A stretch of DNA of 12,842 nt from Methanobacteriota archaeon (GCA_016212785.1 JACRDW010000114.1:1-12842); one strand, 5' to 3'; positions 1-5,826 are shown, counted from the first letter of the stretch. Translations and numbers: made by a program. Notes: a model not told the origin generated them from the sequence alone.

Positions 1-418
1 CTGGGAATACGTTCTCCGGAAGTTTGACCGCAAAGCTGAACTTTTTTACGTCCTTTGGAAACGAAATGCTCCTGTAGTATAAAGTGTTCTCCTCCAGATA
101 TCTCGCCTCGATGCCAAAATCGATATTAAATGCATAGCTTTCTCCCCTGGAAATAGGGTTCTCAAAATATATTCTGCAGGCGTTGGGGAGCATTTCGTGG
201 CGCAGCTTTGTGCCTTTTTCGGAAGTGGAATGAACCTGCTCCTGCATTGCAAACTCGAAGTAGTCTACCCTGCCTTCCAGACAGGTTAAATTTACAAAAA
301 ACTGCTCAGCTTTTTTGTCCATGTCAACGAAAACGGAAACCTCTTCGAGAGAATAGTCGCCGGAGACCGCCATCACATCCGGCAGTAAAAAAAGCAGCAG
401 TAAAAGTCTCAAATACAT
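1..418 (-). CDS. Secreted or membrane-anchored beta-rich protein, 3' part cut by window edge
   Basis: An open frame of 139 codons starts at ATG 418-416 and runs without a stop off the left edge, so the C-terminus is missing. Residues 1-18 (MYLRLLLLLFLLPDVMAV) are a clear signal peptide or signal anchor. The rest alternates hydrophobic and polar residues in strand-like fashion, with an NLT sequon near residue 43, and resembles the outward-facing beta domains of archaeal surface proteins and membrane-bound regulators. I do not recognise a named family. The start lies 4 bases after the stop of the upstream thioredoxin-like lipoprotein gene, with a GGTG just before the ATG, so the two are almost certainly co-transcribed and probably translationally coupled. 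A role in extracytoplasmic redox or surface biology follows only from that neighbour. Confidence 0.75.
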   Translation of the reverse strand, partial: MYLRLLLLLFLLPDVMAVSGDYSLEEVSVFVDMDKKAEQFFVNLTCLEGRVDYFEFAMQEQVHSTSEKGTKLRHEMLPNACRIYFENPISRGESYAFNIDFGIEARYLEENTLYYRSISFPKDVKKFSFAVKLPENVFP

Positions 419-422
419 CACC

Positions 423-803
423 TTACTTGAGGAGACCATTGAGCTTTTCCTCCAGCACAGGTTTTTGCGTTAAACCTATATAGGTATGCGCAACTGGAGC
501 AGTGCTGTTAAAAAAAACTATGGCTGGAAGATAGCCAAACTGGCCGTATTTTCTGAGCATGTCACGATTTTTGTCTGCGTCGATTATTAGAACTATTGTC
601 CTGCCTTCATACCCCCTCTTCAGCTCTTCCACAATTGGCATCTGATACTTGCAGTAAGGGCAAGAATCTGAATGAAAGTAAAGCAGCACGGGCTTGCCGG
701 AGTGAAGGGCATCGTTCAGCTCGCCTTCCGCTCCTCCCGCACCCTTCGGAGCAGCGCAGCCTGCGAAGAAAATAAGCATAACTAAAAATATCTCTTTAAG
801 CAT
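423..803 (-). CDS. Thioredoxin-fold lipoprotein (CPYC)
   Basis: This is a 126-residue thioredoxin-like protein, probably anchored outside the cell membrane. The N-terminal hydrophobic stretch ends in a lipobox-like FFAGC with Cys16 as the predicted lipidated residue, followed by a Gly/Ala/Pro linker. The thioredoxin fold then shows the redox pair CPYC at residues 48-51 and the expected loop proline (YLPAIVFF, Pro93) next to the active site. A TTG codon at 827 would add eight residues, but the ATG at 803 puts the hydrophobic segment at the N-terminus and lies about 27 bases from a TATA-like element, which suits a nearly leaderless start. Likely roles are disulfide reduction or isomerisation, or electron transfer to surface proteins. 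The gene directly precedes a secreted protein gene, which may be its client. Confidence 0.82.
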   Translation of the reverse strand: MLKEIFLVMLIFFAGCAAPKGAGGAEGELNDALHSGKPVLLYFHSDSCPYCKYQMPIVEELKRGYEGRTIVLIIDADKNRDMLRKYGQFGYLPAIVFFNSTAPVAHTYIGLTQKPVLEEKLNGLLK

Positions 804-827
804 AATAGTACTTGCAGGCAGTACCAA

Positions 828-838
828 ATATAAAATTA
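828..838. promoter_or_regulatory. Shared divergent TATA region
   Basis: The AT-rich element ATATAAAATTA lies between two divergent genes and reads as a TATA-like box on both strands. Its centre is about 27 bases from the lipoprotein ATG (803, minus) and about 23 bases from the polyprenyl synthetase ATG (855, plus). Both transcripts would therefore have very short leaders. The plus-strand gene also has GAGGA at 845-849. The assignment rests on spacing and composition only. Confidence 0.5.
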
Positions 839-854
839 TCTACAGAGGATATTA

Positions 855-1862
855 ATGTACGAAAAATTGCTCGAGAAGTATTCGAACCAAGTGGAAGAGA
901 AACTGGAAGAATATTTTGAGCAGGTTCAAAGTCAGGGTTTCATCTCAGAGGTGCATGGGCATATTAGAGAATATGTGCTCAGAAAAGGGAAGAGGCTTGC
1001 TTCCTGCAGCACCATCTTGGCATATAAGGGCTATTCTGGAAAAGTGGATGAGAAAATCTTAAATGCGTGCATCGGAGTTGAGCTTTATCGCCATAGCATA
1101 CTGATACATGACGACTTAGTAGACTTGGACGAATACAGGAGAGGAGGGAAAGCTTTTCACAAAATTTCAAGCCTCGATGACAGGTTCGGTGAGGGCATGG
1201 CAATCTTCTCCGGGAACATCCTCTATGTCATGGCACTCGACGCCATTCAAAACTCCGGCTTCTCAAAAGCGCAGATCGAGAAGGTTATTTCGCTCTTCGT
1301 AAACGAATTTAGAATGGTAAATGAAAGCCAGATTTTAGACCTGCTTTTCGAATACACCCAACCAAGTGTAGAGGAATGGTATGATATGGCCAAAAAGAGA
1401 GCTGCATCCTTATTCAAGGCAACGATGCTTGCCGGAGGAATCTTCGCAGATGCGCAGAAGAAGGACCTGCAGGTTCTTGAGAAGGCAGCATTGCAAATCG
1501 GATACGCCTTCGATATCCAGGACGATATAATAGGTACCTTCGCAAGCGAGGAGCAGTACGGCAGGCCAAGCGGAGGAGACTTACTGCTCGGCAAGAAGCC
1601 GCTGCATATAGTATATGCACTCGAATCACGTAAAAAGCTAATAGAACTTCTCAGAAAAAAAGAGCTGAGCCTGGAAGAAATAGAGAAAGCCAAGACGATT
1701 ATAAAGAGGTGCGGTGCTCTGGATAAGGCGAAGGAAAAATTAAAAGAGCATGCAAAAAAAGCCAATGAATTAATACAAAAAACTTCGATGAGCAGCGGCT
1801 CCAAAAAATTTTTCTATGGCTTCATAGACTACGTTGCAGAGAGCTTAGAATGGTACAAATAG
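855..1862 (+). CDS. Polyprenyl synthetase (geranylgeranyl diphosphate synthase-like)
   Basis: This 335-residue trans-isoprenyl diphosphate synthase should condense isopentenyl diphosphate with allylic diphosphates to make C20 or longer chains, the precursors of archaeal ether lipids and quinones. The first Asp-rich motif is DDLVD (residues 86-90) followed by RRGG, and the second is QDDIIG (222-227) followed by GGDLLLGKKPLH. The fifth residue before the first motif is Ser81, not an aromatic; in this family that usually permits products longer than farnesyl. The usual IPP-binding GGKRLRP reads KGKRLAS (44-50), so the second arginine is replaced by alanine, which may mark a paralogous subfamily. 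The gene starts at ATG 855 with GAGGA upstream. It ends exactly where the convergent small gene on the other strand ends. The family is certain; chain length is not. Confidence 0.92.
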   Translation: MYEKLLEKYSNQVEEKLEEYFEQVQSQGFISEVHGHIREYVLRKGKRLASCSTILAYKGYSGKVDEKILNACIGVELYRHSILIHDDLVDLDEYRRGGKAFHKISSLDDRFGEGMAIFSGNILYVMALDAIQNSGFSKAQIEKVISLFVNEFRMVNESQILDLLFEYTQPSVEEWYDMAKKRAASLFKATMLAGGIFADAQKKDLQVLEKAALQIGYAFDIQDDIIGTFASEEQYGRPSGGDLLLGKKPLHIVYALESRKKLIELLRKKELSLEEIEKAKTIIKRCGALDKAKEKLKEHAKKANELIQKTSMSSGSKKFFYGFIDYVAESLEWYK

Positions 1863-2018
1863 CTAAACCAGCCTCCACCTGCCTCTCTGCAGCGCTTTCT
1901 CTATCACCTTTATTTTTTCTGCACCGATGTTATATCTTGTAATTACGTTTCCTGCCTTCTTCTGCGAGGTCATGGTGAGCAGGGTTACGATGTCGCTTAT
2001 CTTCATTCTGATTTTCAT
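1863..2018 (-). CDS. Small basic protein, unrecognised (51 aa)
   Basis: A 51-residue basic protein starts at ATG 2018. A GGTGA ribosome site at 2028-2024 sits 10 bases after the stop of the 83-residue gene upstream, so the pair looks like a two-gene operon. An upstream in-frame start at 2045 would overlap that gene and lacks a ribosome site, so I prefer 2018. The protein has an N-terminal helix-like segment (KISDIVTLLTM) and a basic C-terminus (QRGRWRLV). I do not recognise the family. Its stop abuts the stop of the polyprenyl synthetase gene on the opposite strand with no spacer. A small nucleic-acid-binding role would fit the charge but is unproven. Confidence 0.5.
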   Translation of the reverse strand: MKIRMKISDIVTLLTMTSQKKAGNVITRYNIGAEKIKVIEKALQRGRWRLV

Positions 2019-2028
2019 GCATTTCACC

Positions 2029-2280
2029 CTACGCCGGTACCGCAATACCGTCAGGTAGGCGCAAGATTTCCGTTAGGAAGCTGGCATGTCCGCCATTCTT
2101 TCTTGCGAAAGCTTGCGGTCTTGCTAACGCAATGCTAAGCTCTTCCCTGAGCCAGACGCTGTGCAAATTGGAATCCCTTCTCAGCGCTTCAACCTCTGTT
2201 CTAGAAGTCCTTGCAATGTCCTCGCGATATTGCTCTAACAAAGCCCTCGTCAAAAACCTTATAGCTTTTTTATCGCCCAT
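2029..2280 (-). CDS. Small hypothetical protein (83 aa)
   Basis: This 83-residue protein starts at ATG 2280, preceded by a strong AGGAGGG ribosome site at 2292-2286 and a TATA-like element further up. These signals support a real gene despite the short length. The sequence is mostly helix-forming and charged in its first 55 residues (many Arg, Glu and Ala) with a less ordered C-terminal third. There is no signal peptide, membrane segment or metal-binding cysteine. I do not recognise it. It is followed after 10 bases by the 51-residue gene and is separated from the membrane protein gene upstream by a hairpin and its own promoter. Confidence 0.62.
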   Translation of the reverse strand: MGDKKAIRFLTRALLEQYREDIARTSRTEVEALRRDSNLHSVWLREELSIALARPQAFARKNGGHASFLTEILRLPDGIAVPA

Positions 2281-2307
2281 ACGTTCCCTCCTGTTTAAAA
2301 AAAGTAC

Positions 2308-2324
2308 ATTATAGGTTATATTCT
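2308..2324 (-). promoter_or_regulatory. TATA-like promoter for the 83-aa gene
   Basis: On the minus strand the AT-rich run ATATAACCTATAATG lies about 28 to 40 bases before the ATG at 2280. It is placed so that transcription could start just ahead of the AGGAGGG ribosome site. The exact box is ambiguous because two overlapping TATA-like words occur. Confidence 0.4.
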
Positions 2325-2338
2325 TGTGGTTTCATTTA

Positions 2339-2357
2339 TGTAAACCTGAAGTTTACA
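2339..2357 (-). terminator. Hairpin after the small membrane protein gene
   Basis: TGTAAAC and GTTTACA form a perfect 7-base stem with a 5-base loop, beginning one base after the stop codon of the 97-residue membrane protein gene on the minus strand. It stands between that gene and the promoter of the next small gene, so it may act as a terminator or processing site. No long T-run follows, so termination is not certain. Confidence 0.4.
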
Positions 2358-2358
2358 G

Positions 2359-2652
2359 CTATCTCGTGCTGATGTAAAGAAAGACGCCCAGCGCAAAAAG
2401 CTCAAAAACGTCTGCGATAAGGCGGTAGGGGTCCACAACGCTCGCCGCCGAAATTCCAAAAATGAAAATTTTAATTACAGGAGCTGCAAAAAAAGTCCTG
2501 AACCAGAGCGCAAGGGCGAAAAGCAAGAAGCCGAGAGTGAATTCAGACTTTATCTCTCTATATTTCCTTGCAAAAGCATAAATTAAGTATGTTAATATAG
2601 TCAAGTTTATTATGCTTATTATCAGCCTGATGTAAAGGATGCCGCTTTCCAT
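2359..2652 (-). CDS. Small integral membrane protein (97 aa), unrecognised
   Basis: A 97-residue protein with three hydrophobic segments, roughly residues 6-27, 39-57 and 79-96, separated by a basic loop (ARKYREIKSE) and a short polar loop (VDPYRLIAD). A TATA box (TATATATA) is centred about 27 bases before the ATG at 2652 and there is no ribosome site, so the message is probably leaderless. The family is not recognised; small three-helix membrane proteins of this kind are common in archaea and mostly unstudied. It lies downstream of, and on the same strand as, the TauE permease and its partner. The separate promoter suggests independent expression, so I do not assign it to that transport unit. 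Confidence 0.72.
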   Translation of the reverse strand: MESGILYIRLIISIINLTILTYLIYAFARKYREIKSEFTLGFLLFALALWFRTFFAAPVIKIFIFGISAASVVDPYRLIADVFELFALGVFLYISTR

Positions 2653-2671
2653 TTTTTTACAATCACTACTT

Positions 2672-2685
2672 AAAAATATATATAC
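2672..2685 (-). promoter_or_regulatory. TATA box of the 97-aa membrane protein gene
   Basis: The minus-strand sequence GGTATATATATTTT is a strong archaeal TATA box centred about 27 bases before ATG 2652. This spacing predicts a transcript starting at or next to the start codon, consistent with the absence of a ribosome site. Confidence 0.65.
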
Positions 2686-2704
2686 CTTTCTCTTAATCCC
2701 TACG

Positions 2705-3118
2705 TCAGTGCCCTCCCGCTTTTAATATTCCGCTTGCTGCAAGGAGCAGGACAATCACTTCAAATACTGCTATTACTACATAGGACGTATCTTTTTTCCT
2801 GATAAGAATAGGCAATATAGCGAGATAACATAAAATTGTCAGACCTGCCAAGAATGCAATGCCGATAAAATTCAGATAGTCCCCTTTACCTATCATGGCA
2901 ACCCATCTCCAGCCAGTGGGTGCATTGAGGGCGTGTACATAATCCTTTGCCTTCATTCCCCAGTATTTTGGCAGCTCCTCAACAGGAACAAAGCTCTGAA
3001 GCATTCCTGATACATAAACCATAAAAGTTACTATAAGTGCTAAAAGCCCAAGGTACATTCCAATGTTTAAAATATTTGCGTATGCTGCTTGTTCCTCTGC
3101 TATTCTGCCTTCTACCAT
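2705..3118 (-). CDS. Small membrane protein partner of TauE permease (137 aa)
   Basis: This 137-residue protein has three hydrophobic helices, at about residues 19-43, 82-106 and 113-133. A polar loop of some 38 residues between the first two is rich in aromatic residues (KYWGMKAKDYVHAL, GWRWVAMIGKGDYL) and is likely extracytoplasmic. The gene follows the TauE/SafE permease gene after 9 bases, with an AGGAGG ribosome site between them, so the two are one transcription unit. A small membrane protein directly after a TauE-type permease is a recurrent arrangement; DUF1634 is one such family, but I cannot confirm membership here. The likely role is as an accessory or stabilising subunit of the permease. 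Confidence 0.78.
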   Translation of the reverse strand: MVEGRIAEEQAAYANILNIGMYLGLLALIVTFMVYVSGMLQSFVPVEELPKYWGMKAKDYVHALNAPTGWRWVAMIGKGDYLNFIGIAFLAGLTILCYLAILPILIRKKDTSYVVIAVFEVIVLLLAASGILKAGGH

Positions 3119-3127
3119 ATTAACCTC

Positions 3128-4165
3128 CTATTCCCATATTCCGAGACCTTTAAGAAGGGCTCTGCTTCCTGCAAAGAGCAATAAGCCGATAACCACCCAT
3201 TTAATTGCTCTCGGCCTTGCCTTAGCAAGTATCTTCACACCCACGATAGAGCCGAGCATTATTCCAACGATAGACGGAACAGCAATTATGGGCAGCACAG
3301 CGCCTTCGTTGAGATAAATCCATGCCGCAGAGGCGTCTGTGATTGAGAGGAGAAACTTGCTTGTCGCAACAGAAATCTTGAGCGGTGCACCCATTACGAG
3401 ATTTAAAACAGGCACATTTGCCCATCCAGCGCCGAGACCAAACATGCCTGCCATTATGCCAATGAATATAAACAGCACCAGCGCTTGAGGTGTTCTGTGT
3501 ACGCTCCATTCTACATCTTTTCCAAGGGATTCCTCCCTGTAGATTCCCATTATCCCTAACGTCTGCGAAAGGCTGTCGGGCTGGGCTATGTCTGGAAAGT
3601 CTGATTTCTTAGCCGACGCCATGACTATTACAATAAATATTATAGTTGCACCGAGCAATATCTGGACTATATTAGTTGGCAGTGCAAGCCCAATCATCGC
3701 TCCAACAATAGCTGCGGATGATGCGATAAGCGCAAGTGGCATGGCAAGTCGAAGACTGGCGAGGTTTCTCTTAAGGAGCCCTGGACCTGCTGCAAGCGCA
3801 CCCGAAAGTGCAACTAACAGTCCGGCCCCCCTGACAAAGTCGAGGTGAAAAGGAAAAAAGCCTCCGACGATTGGCACAAAGAGCACCCCGCCGCCAACGC
3901 CGCCTAAAACAGCAAGGATGCCCAAAACAAACGTGACAATGAAAAGAGCCAACGGCCAGAGCCACCACGGCTTGCCTGACGCTGAAGCGGTCCTGCCTAT
4001 TTCTGCTGCTTCAACAAGCATTACAGATAATATTGGCAGCAGGATAAAGAGCATTAAAAGCTTCCTTCGATTTCTGACGATATTCATCGAGACCTCATAA
4101 TCCCACCTTGCATGAGCAACGGACGCTGCTGTCAGGAATTCGAATACATCTCTCGGAAAACTCAT
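3128..4165 (-). CDS. TauE/SafE-family permease with N-terminal extension
   Basis: This 345-residue permease belongs to the TauE/SafE (COG0730) family, whose members export sulfite, sulfoacetate or related anions. The two internal half-repeats show the family glycine motifs: GGVGGGVLFVPIV (residues 88-100) and GLGAGWANVPVLNLVMGAP (243-261), joined by a cytoplasmic loop at about 183-226. An N-terminal soluble stretch of about 35 residues (with AHARWDYEVSMNIVRNRRK) precedes the first helix. As I recall, similar leaders occur in TauE-like proteins of sulfate-reducing bacteria. The start at ATG 4165 has AGGAGGT upstream and a TATA box further up. It is followed by a 137-residue membrane partner and preceded by a winged-helix regulator gene on the same strand. 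The substrate cannot be read from sequence. Confidence 0.88.
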   Translation of the reverse strand: MSFPRDVFEFLTAASVAHARWDYEVSMNIVRNRRKLLMLFILLPILSVMLVEAAEIGRTASASGKPWWLWPLALFIVTFVLGILAVLGGVGGGVLFVPIVGGFFPFHLDFVRGAGLLVALSGALAAGPGLLKRNLASLRLAMPLALIASSAAIVGAMIGLALPTNIVQILLGATIIFIVIVMASAKKSDFPDIAQPDSLSQTLGIMGIYREESLGKDVEWSVHRTPQALVLFIFIGIMAGMFGLGAGWANVPVLNLVMGAPLKISVATSKFLLSITDASAAWIYLNEGAVLPIIAVPSIVGIMLGSIVGVKILAKARPRAIKWVVIGLLLFAGSRALLKGLGIWE

Positions 4166-4220
4166 TTTCCGAAACCTCCTTTTAATTCACCCTTAGCTTG
4201 CCTCAAATTAAGTATCTCGG

Positions 4221-4233
4221 TTTAAATATTTTT
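4221..4233 (-). promoter_or_regulatory. TATA box of the TauE permease operon
   Basis: The minus-strand element AAAATATTTAAAC lies in the 97-base gap between the regulator gene and the permease gene. It predicts transcription starting near 4200, leaving a short leader that contains the AGGAGGT ribosome site. An 11-base palindrome, GCTTTTAAAGC at 4235-4245, sits just upstream and may be part of a regulator site. Confidence 0.55.
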
Positions 4234-4262
4234 CGCTTTTAAAGCTGCTGAAAACTAGGACA

Positions 4263-4613
4263 TCAAAGCTTATGCGACTTGATTTTATTCGACAACACCA
4301 TTTTGTTGGGAACAGTTTTATACGTTATTCTTTGCCTTTCTTCTATTTGCTCATAAATCTTGAGAAATTCATCATAATTTTTTTCGAATTCGTCTGATAG
4401 GAAATACATAGCAATGGGAGTGCCTCTGCGGACTGCAAATTTATTTTTCACCAGCATATCTAGGTGATACCTGACAGTTTTATAGTCCAAGTTGAGCGTC
4501 TCTGCAAGTCTGTTTGCGTTGGAGGGCATCTCTTTCAGGGATTTGGCTATGTGGGCTCTTTGAATTCCGCCTTTTGTAACGCCGAACATCCACCAGATTG
4601 TTTTTTTGTCCAT
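4263..4613 (-). CDS. Winged-helix (ArsR-like) transcription regulator
   Basis: This 116-residue protein contains a winged helix-turn-helix at about residues 20-72. ANRLAETLNLDYKTVRYHL is the helix-turn-helix with the recognition helix, and the following VKNKFAVRRGTPIAMYFLS is the wing. The C-terminal part (78-97) is a charged helix that may serve in dimerisation. No cysteine metal site is visible, so it is not an obvious metal sensor. ATG 4613 is used here; a GTG at 4622 would add three residues. It is encoded upstream of the TauE permease on the same strand and faces the divergent Usp/TauE operon. The repeats at 4659-4733 lie just upstream, so it probably controls itself, the plus-strand operon, or both. 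Confidence 0.83.
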   Translation of the reverse strand: MDKKTIWWMFGVTKGGIQRAHIAKSLKEMPSNANRLAETLNLDYKTVRYHLDMLVKNKFAVRRGTPIAMYFLSDEFEKNYDEFLKIYEQIEERQRITYKTVPNKMVLSNKIKSHKL

Positions 4614-4658
4614 ATCTACCACTGTATATGCATTTTCATAGATTTAAGGATTTTGAGC

Positions 4659-4733
4659 AGGAAATTAATTAAGATTTAGAAATTTATTTTCCCTTCTAAA
4701 TAGGAAATTAACTAAGACTTAGGAATTTATTTT
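4659..4733. repeat. Two 32-base direct repeats in the divergent regulatory region
   Basis: Bases 4659-4690 and 4702-4733 match at 29 of 32 positions, with a period of 43 bases, close to four helical turns. Both begin AGGAAATTAA and end TTTATTTT; the three differences are transitions. They lie upstream of the winged-helix regulator gene (minus) and the Usp operon (plus). This is the expected position for operator copies bound on the same DNA face. The AT richness lowers but does not remove the significance. Confidence 0.75.
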
Positions 4734-4754
4734 TCTAATCTTATTCTTTTGTTG

Positions 4755-4820
4755 GGATAACATCGGATAACTTTTCTATTATTTTGGAGATATTCTGGAT
4801 ATTTTAAGACTATTTTGGAG
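4755..4820. repeat. Further short direct repeats upstream of the Usp operon
   Basis: GGATAAC occurs at 4755-4761 and again at 4765-4771, one helical turn apart. TATTTTGGAG occurs at 4780-4789 and 4811-4820, 31 bases or three turns apart. Both pairs lie between the 32-base repeats and the TATA box of the plus-strand operon. Their helical phasing suggests a second set of regulator or activator sites. Confidence 0.45.
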
Positions 4821-4852
4821 CAAAATATAACTTTTAAGGTTGTTTTTCTGGG

Positions 4853-4866
4853 AAAAATATATAAAT
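4853..4866 (+). promoter_or_regulatory. TATA box and ribosome site of the Usp/TauE operon
   Basis: AAAAATATATAAAT is a strong TATA box centred about 38 bases before ATG 4898, giving a predicted start near 4885. The short leader contains GGTGAT at 4888-4893, a full match to the archaeal 16S anti-Shine-Dalgarno core. It lies 4 bases before ATG 4898, which decides this start over the GTG at 4889 that overlaps the ribosome site itself. Confidence 0.65.
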
Positions 4867-4897
4867 CTCATTAAAAAAGTAAAAAAGGGTGATTAAA

Positions 4898-5536
4898 ATG
4901 AAGATTTTGATATACACAGACGGCTCTGAAGAGGCTGAAAATGCCCTGAGGATTGGAGGAAAACTGGCAAAGGATGCGAATGCAGAAGTGTCGTTGCTTG
5001 CTGTTGCTCCTGATGAGAAAGAATTCGGTGCTTTTTCGTACGCGTTCACCGAAATACTTGCATCTGGGAGGGAAGAAGTGATTAGGGCGTTTTCCGAGCA
5101 AGAAAAAGTTTATCTTGAAGTTGGAAAGGAACTGCTGAAAGAAATGGGAGTCAGAGCTGAAACCAAGCTCAGAAAAGGAGAAGCGGTTGAAGAGATTCCG
5201 AAAGAGGCAGAAAGTGGAAAATACGACCTGATTCTAATAGGCTCGAAAAAAGTAAGCGAATTAAAAGAAATTCTGTGGAGCAGTCAAGACCTATCGTCAC
5301 TGCGTCACAACCTGCAAAGGCTGATGCGTGGTGATAGAGGAGATGAAAAAATGAAGGGGCTCAAGAGATTTTTGAAAAGATTTGAAGATTACATGGTTGC
5401 AATAACTTTTGCTGAGGCAGAAGAGTTTGACACAGCGAGAGAGATTATGCAAGAATCAAAGCAGGCTAAAGCTGGAGAAAACAAAAAGATTTCAAAACGC
5501 TTTCTTGCGACGCTATTAAAACCTATAAAAGGATAA
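4898..5536 (+). CDS. UspA-like protein joined in frame to a small conserved protein
   Basis: The reading frame encodes 212 residues from ATG 4898. The first part is a UspA fold: ILIYTDGSEE at the nucleotide-binding N-terminus and YDLILIGSKKVSELKEIL near the phosphate loop. The normal continuation, G(S/A)V and a final strand VLVV, is absent in this frame and replaced by a polar stretch. In the +1 frame, bases 5277-5285 read GAV and bases 5328-5342 read VVIEE. That frame then stops at TGA 5352-5354, overlapping an ATG at 5351. The Usp gene therefore seems to have gained one base near 5274-5276, and it also meets a TGA at 5322. The C-terminal 61 residues look like a separate protein. Whether the product is a true fusion, a pseudogene-like relic or a sequencing artefact cannot be settled here. 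Confidence 0.7.
   Translation: MKILIYTDGSEEAENALRIGGKLAKDANAEVSLLAVAPDEKEFGAFSYAFTEILASGREEVIRAFSEQEKVYLEVGKELLKEMGVRAETKLRKGEAVEEIPKEAESGKYDLILIGSKKVSELKEILWSSQDLSSLRHNLQRLMRGDRGDEKMKGLKRFLKRFEDYMVAITFAEAEEFDTAREIMQESKQAKAGENKKISKRFLATLLKPIKG
5351..5536 (+). CDS. Small conserved protein (61 aa), possibly translated on its own
   Basis: ATG 5351 lies within the longer Usp frame and has its own ribosome site, GAGGAG at 5337-5342, eight bases upstream. The 61-residue product begins MKGLKRFLKRFEDYMV, then ITFAEAEEFDTAREIM, and ends in a basic tail. It is soluble and helical, with a tandem of amphipathic helices. Small proteins with this FAEA-EFDTAREI pattern are, as I recall, found beside Usp and TauE genes in anaerobic sulfur bacteria, but their function is unknown. 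The overlap of this ATG with the stop of the +1 Usp frame (ATGA) suggests it was originally a separate operon member. Confidence 0.5.
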   Translation: MKGLKRFLKRFEDYMVAITFAEAEEFDTAREIMQESKQAKAGENKKISKRFLATLLKPIKG

Positions 5537-5576
5537 CAGGAAAACCACGAAATTGAAAGGAAGGAGTCAGGCAATT

Positions 5577-5825
5577 ATGGCAGGTAATTACAGGAAAAAG
5601 AAACCCTATAGTAAGACGATAATCGCTGGGATTTTCTCAGTAGCACTTTATGCGGTGCTGCTGTTGAATCAAGATATTATTAACTGGTATTTTGGAAGGG
5701 GCGGGGTATATGCCATATTACCAATAATCACCGCATTAATCTTCTCCTTTGTCCATGGTGCATTTACGGACAATTTCTGGACCGTCCTTGGTGTAGAGGC
5801 TAAGAAGAAAAAGGAGGTTAAATAA
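5577..5825 (+). CDS. Small two-helix membrane protein of the TauE operon (82 aa)
   Basis: The protein is 82 residues from ATG 5577, with GGAAGGAG upstream; a TTG at 5553 would overlap that ribosome site and is rejected. A basic N-terminus (YRKKKPYSK) precedes a first helix at about residues 13-31, then a conserved-looking loop NQDIINWYFGRGG. A second helix follows at about 45-62, then HGAFTDNFWTVLGVEAKKKK. I recall similar proteins beside TauE-like permeases in sulfate reducers, but no function is established. Its stop (5823-5825) is followed after one base by the TauE start, and the ribosome site of TauE lies inside its last codons. Tight coupling to the permease is therefore likely. Confidence 0.8.
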   Translation: MAGNYRKKKPYSKTIIAGIFSVALYAVLLLNQDIINWYFGRGGVYAILPIITALIFSFVHGAFTDNFWTVLGVEAKKKKEVK

Positions 5826-5826
5826 G

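Noticed and set aside
46..252. Minus-strand open frame of 68 codons at the left end
   Set aside because: The frame starting at 418 has a signal peptide and runs through the same bases to the edge without a stop, so this one is a shadow.
208..483. Plus-strand open frame across the secreted and lipoprotein genes
   Set aside because: The minus strand here has a signal peptide, lipobox and CPYC motif in two coupled frames; the plus frame has none.
1247..1804. Long minus-strand open frame of 185 codons inside the polyprenyl synthetase gene
   Set aside because: It is antisense to a gene with clear catalytic motifs, is low in complexity (Ser, Phe, Ile rich) and shows no ribosome site or family motif.
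4659..4733. Possible CRISPR array
   Set aside because: There are only two repeat copies with an 11-base spacer and no further units, which does not fit an array; a promoter role fits better.
5322..5324. TGA read as selenocysteine in the +1 Usp frame
   Set aside because: Usp proteins have no known selenocysteine, no convincing SECIS-like structure is visible, and a frame change is also needed, so decay or error is simpler.
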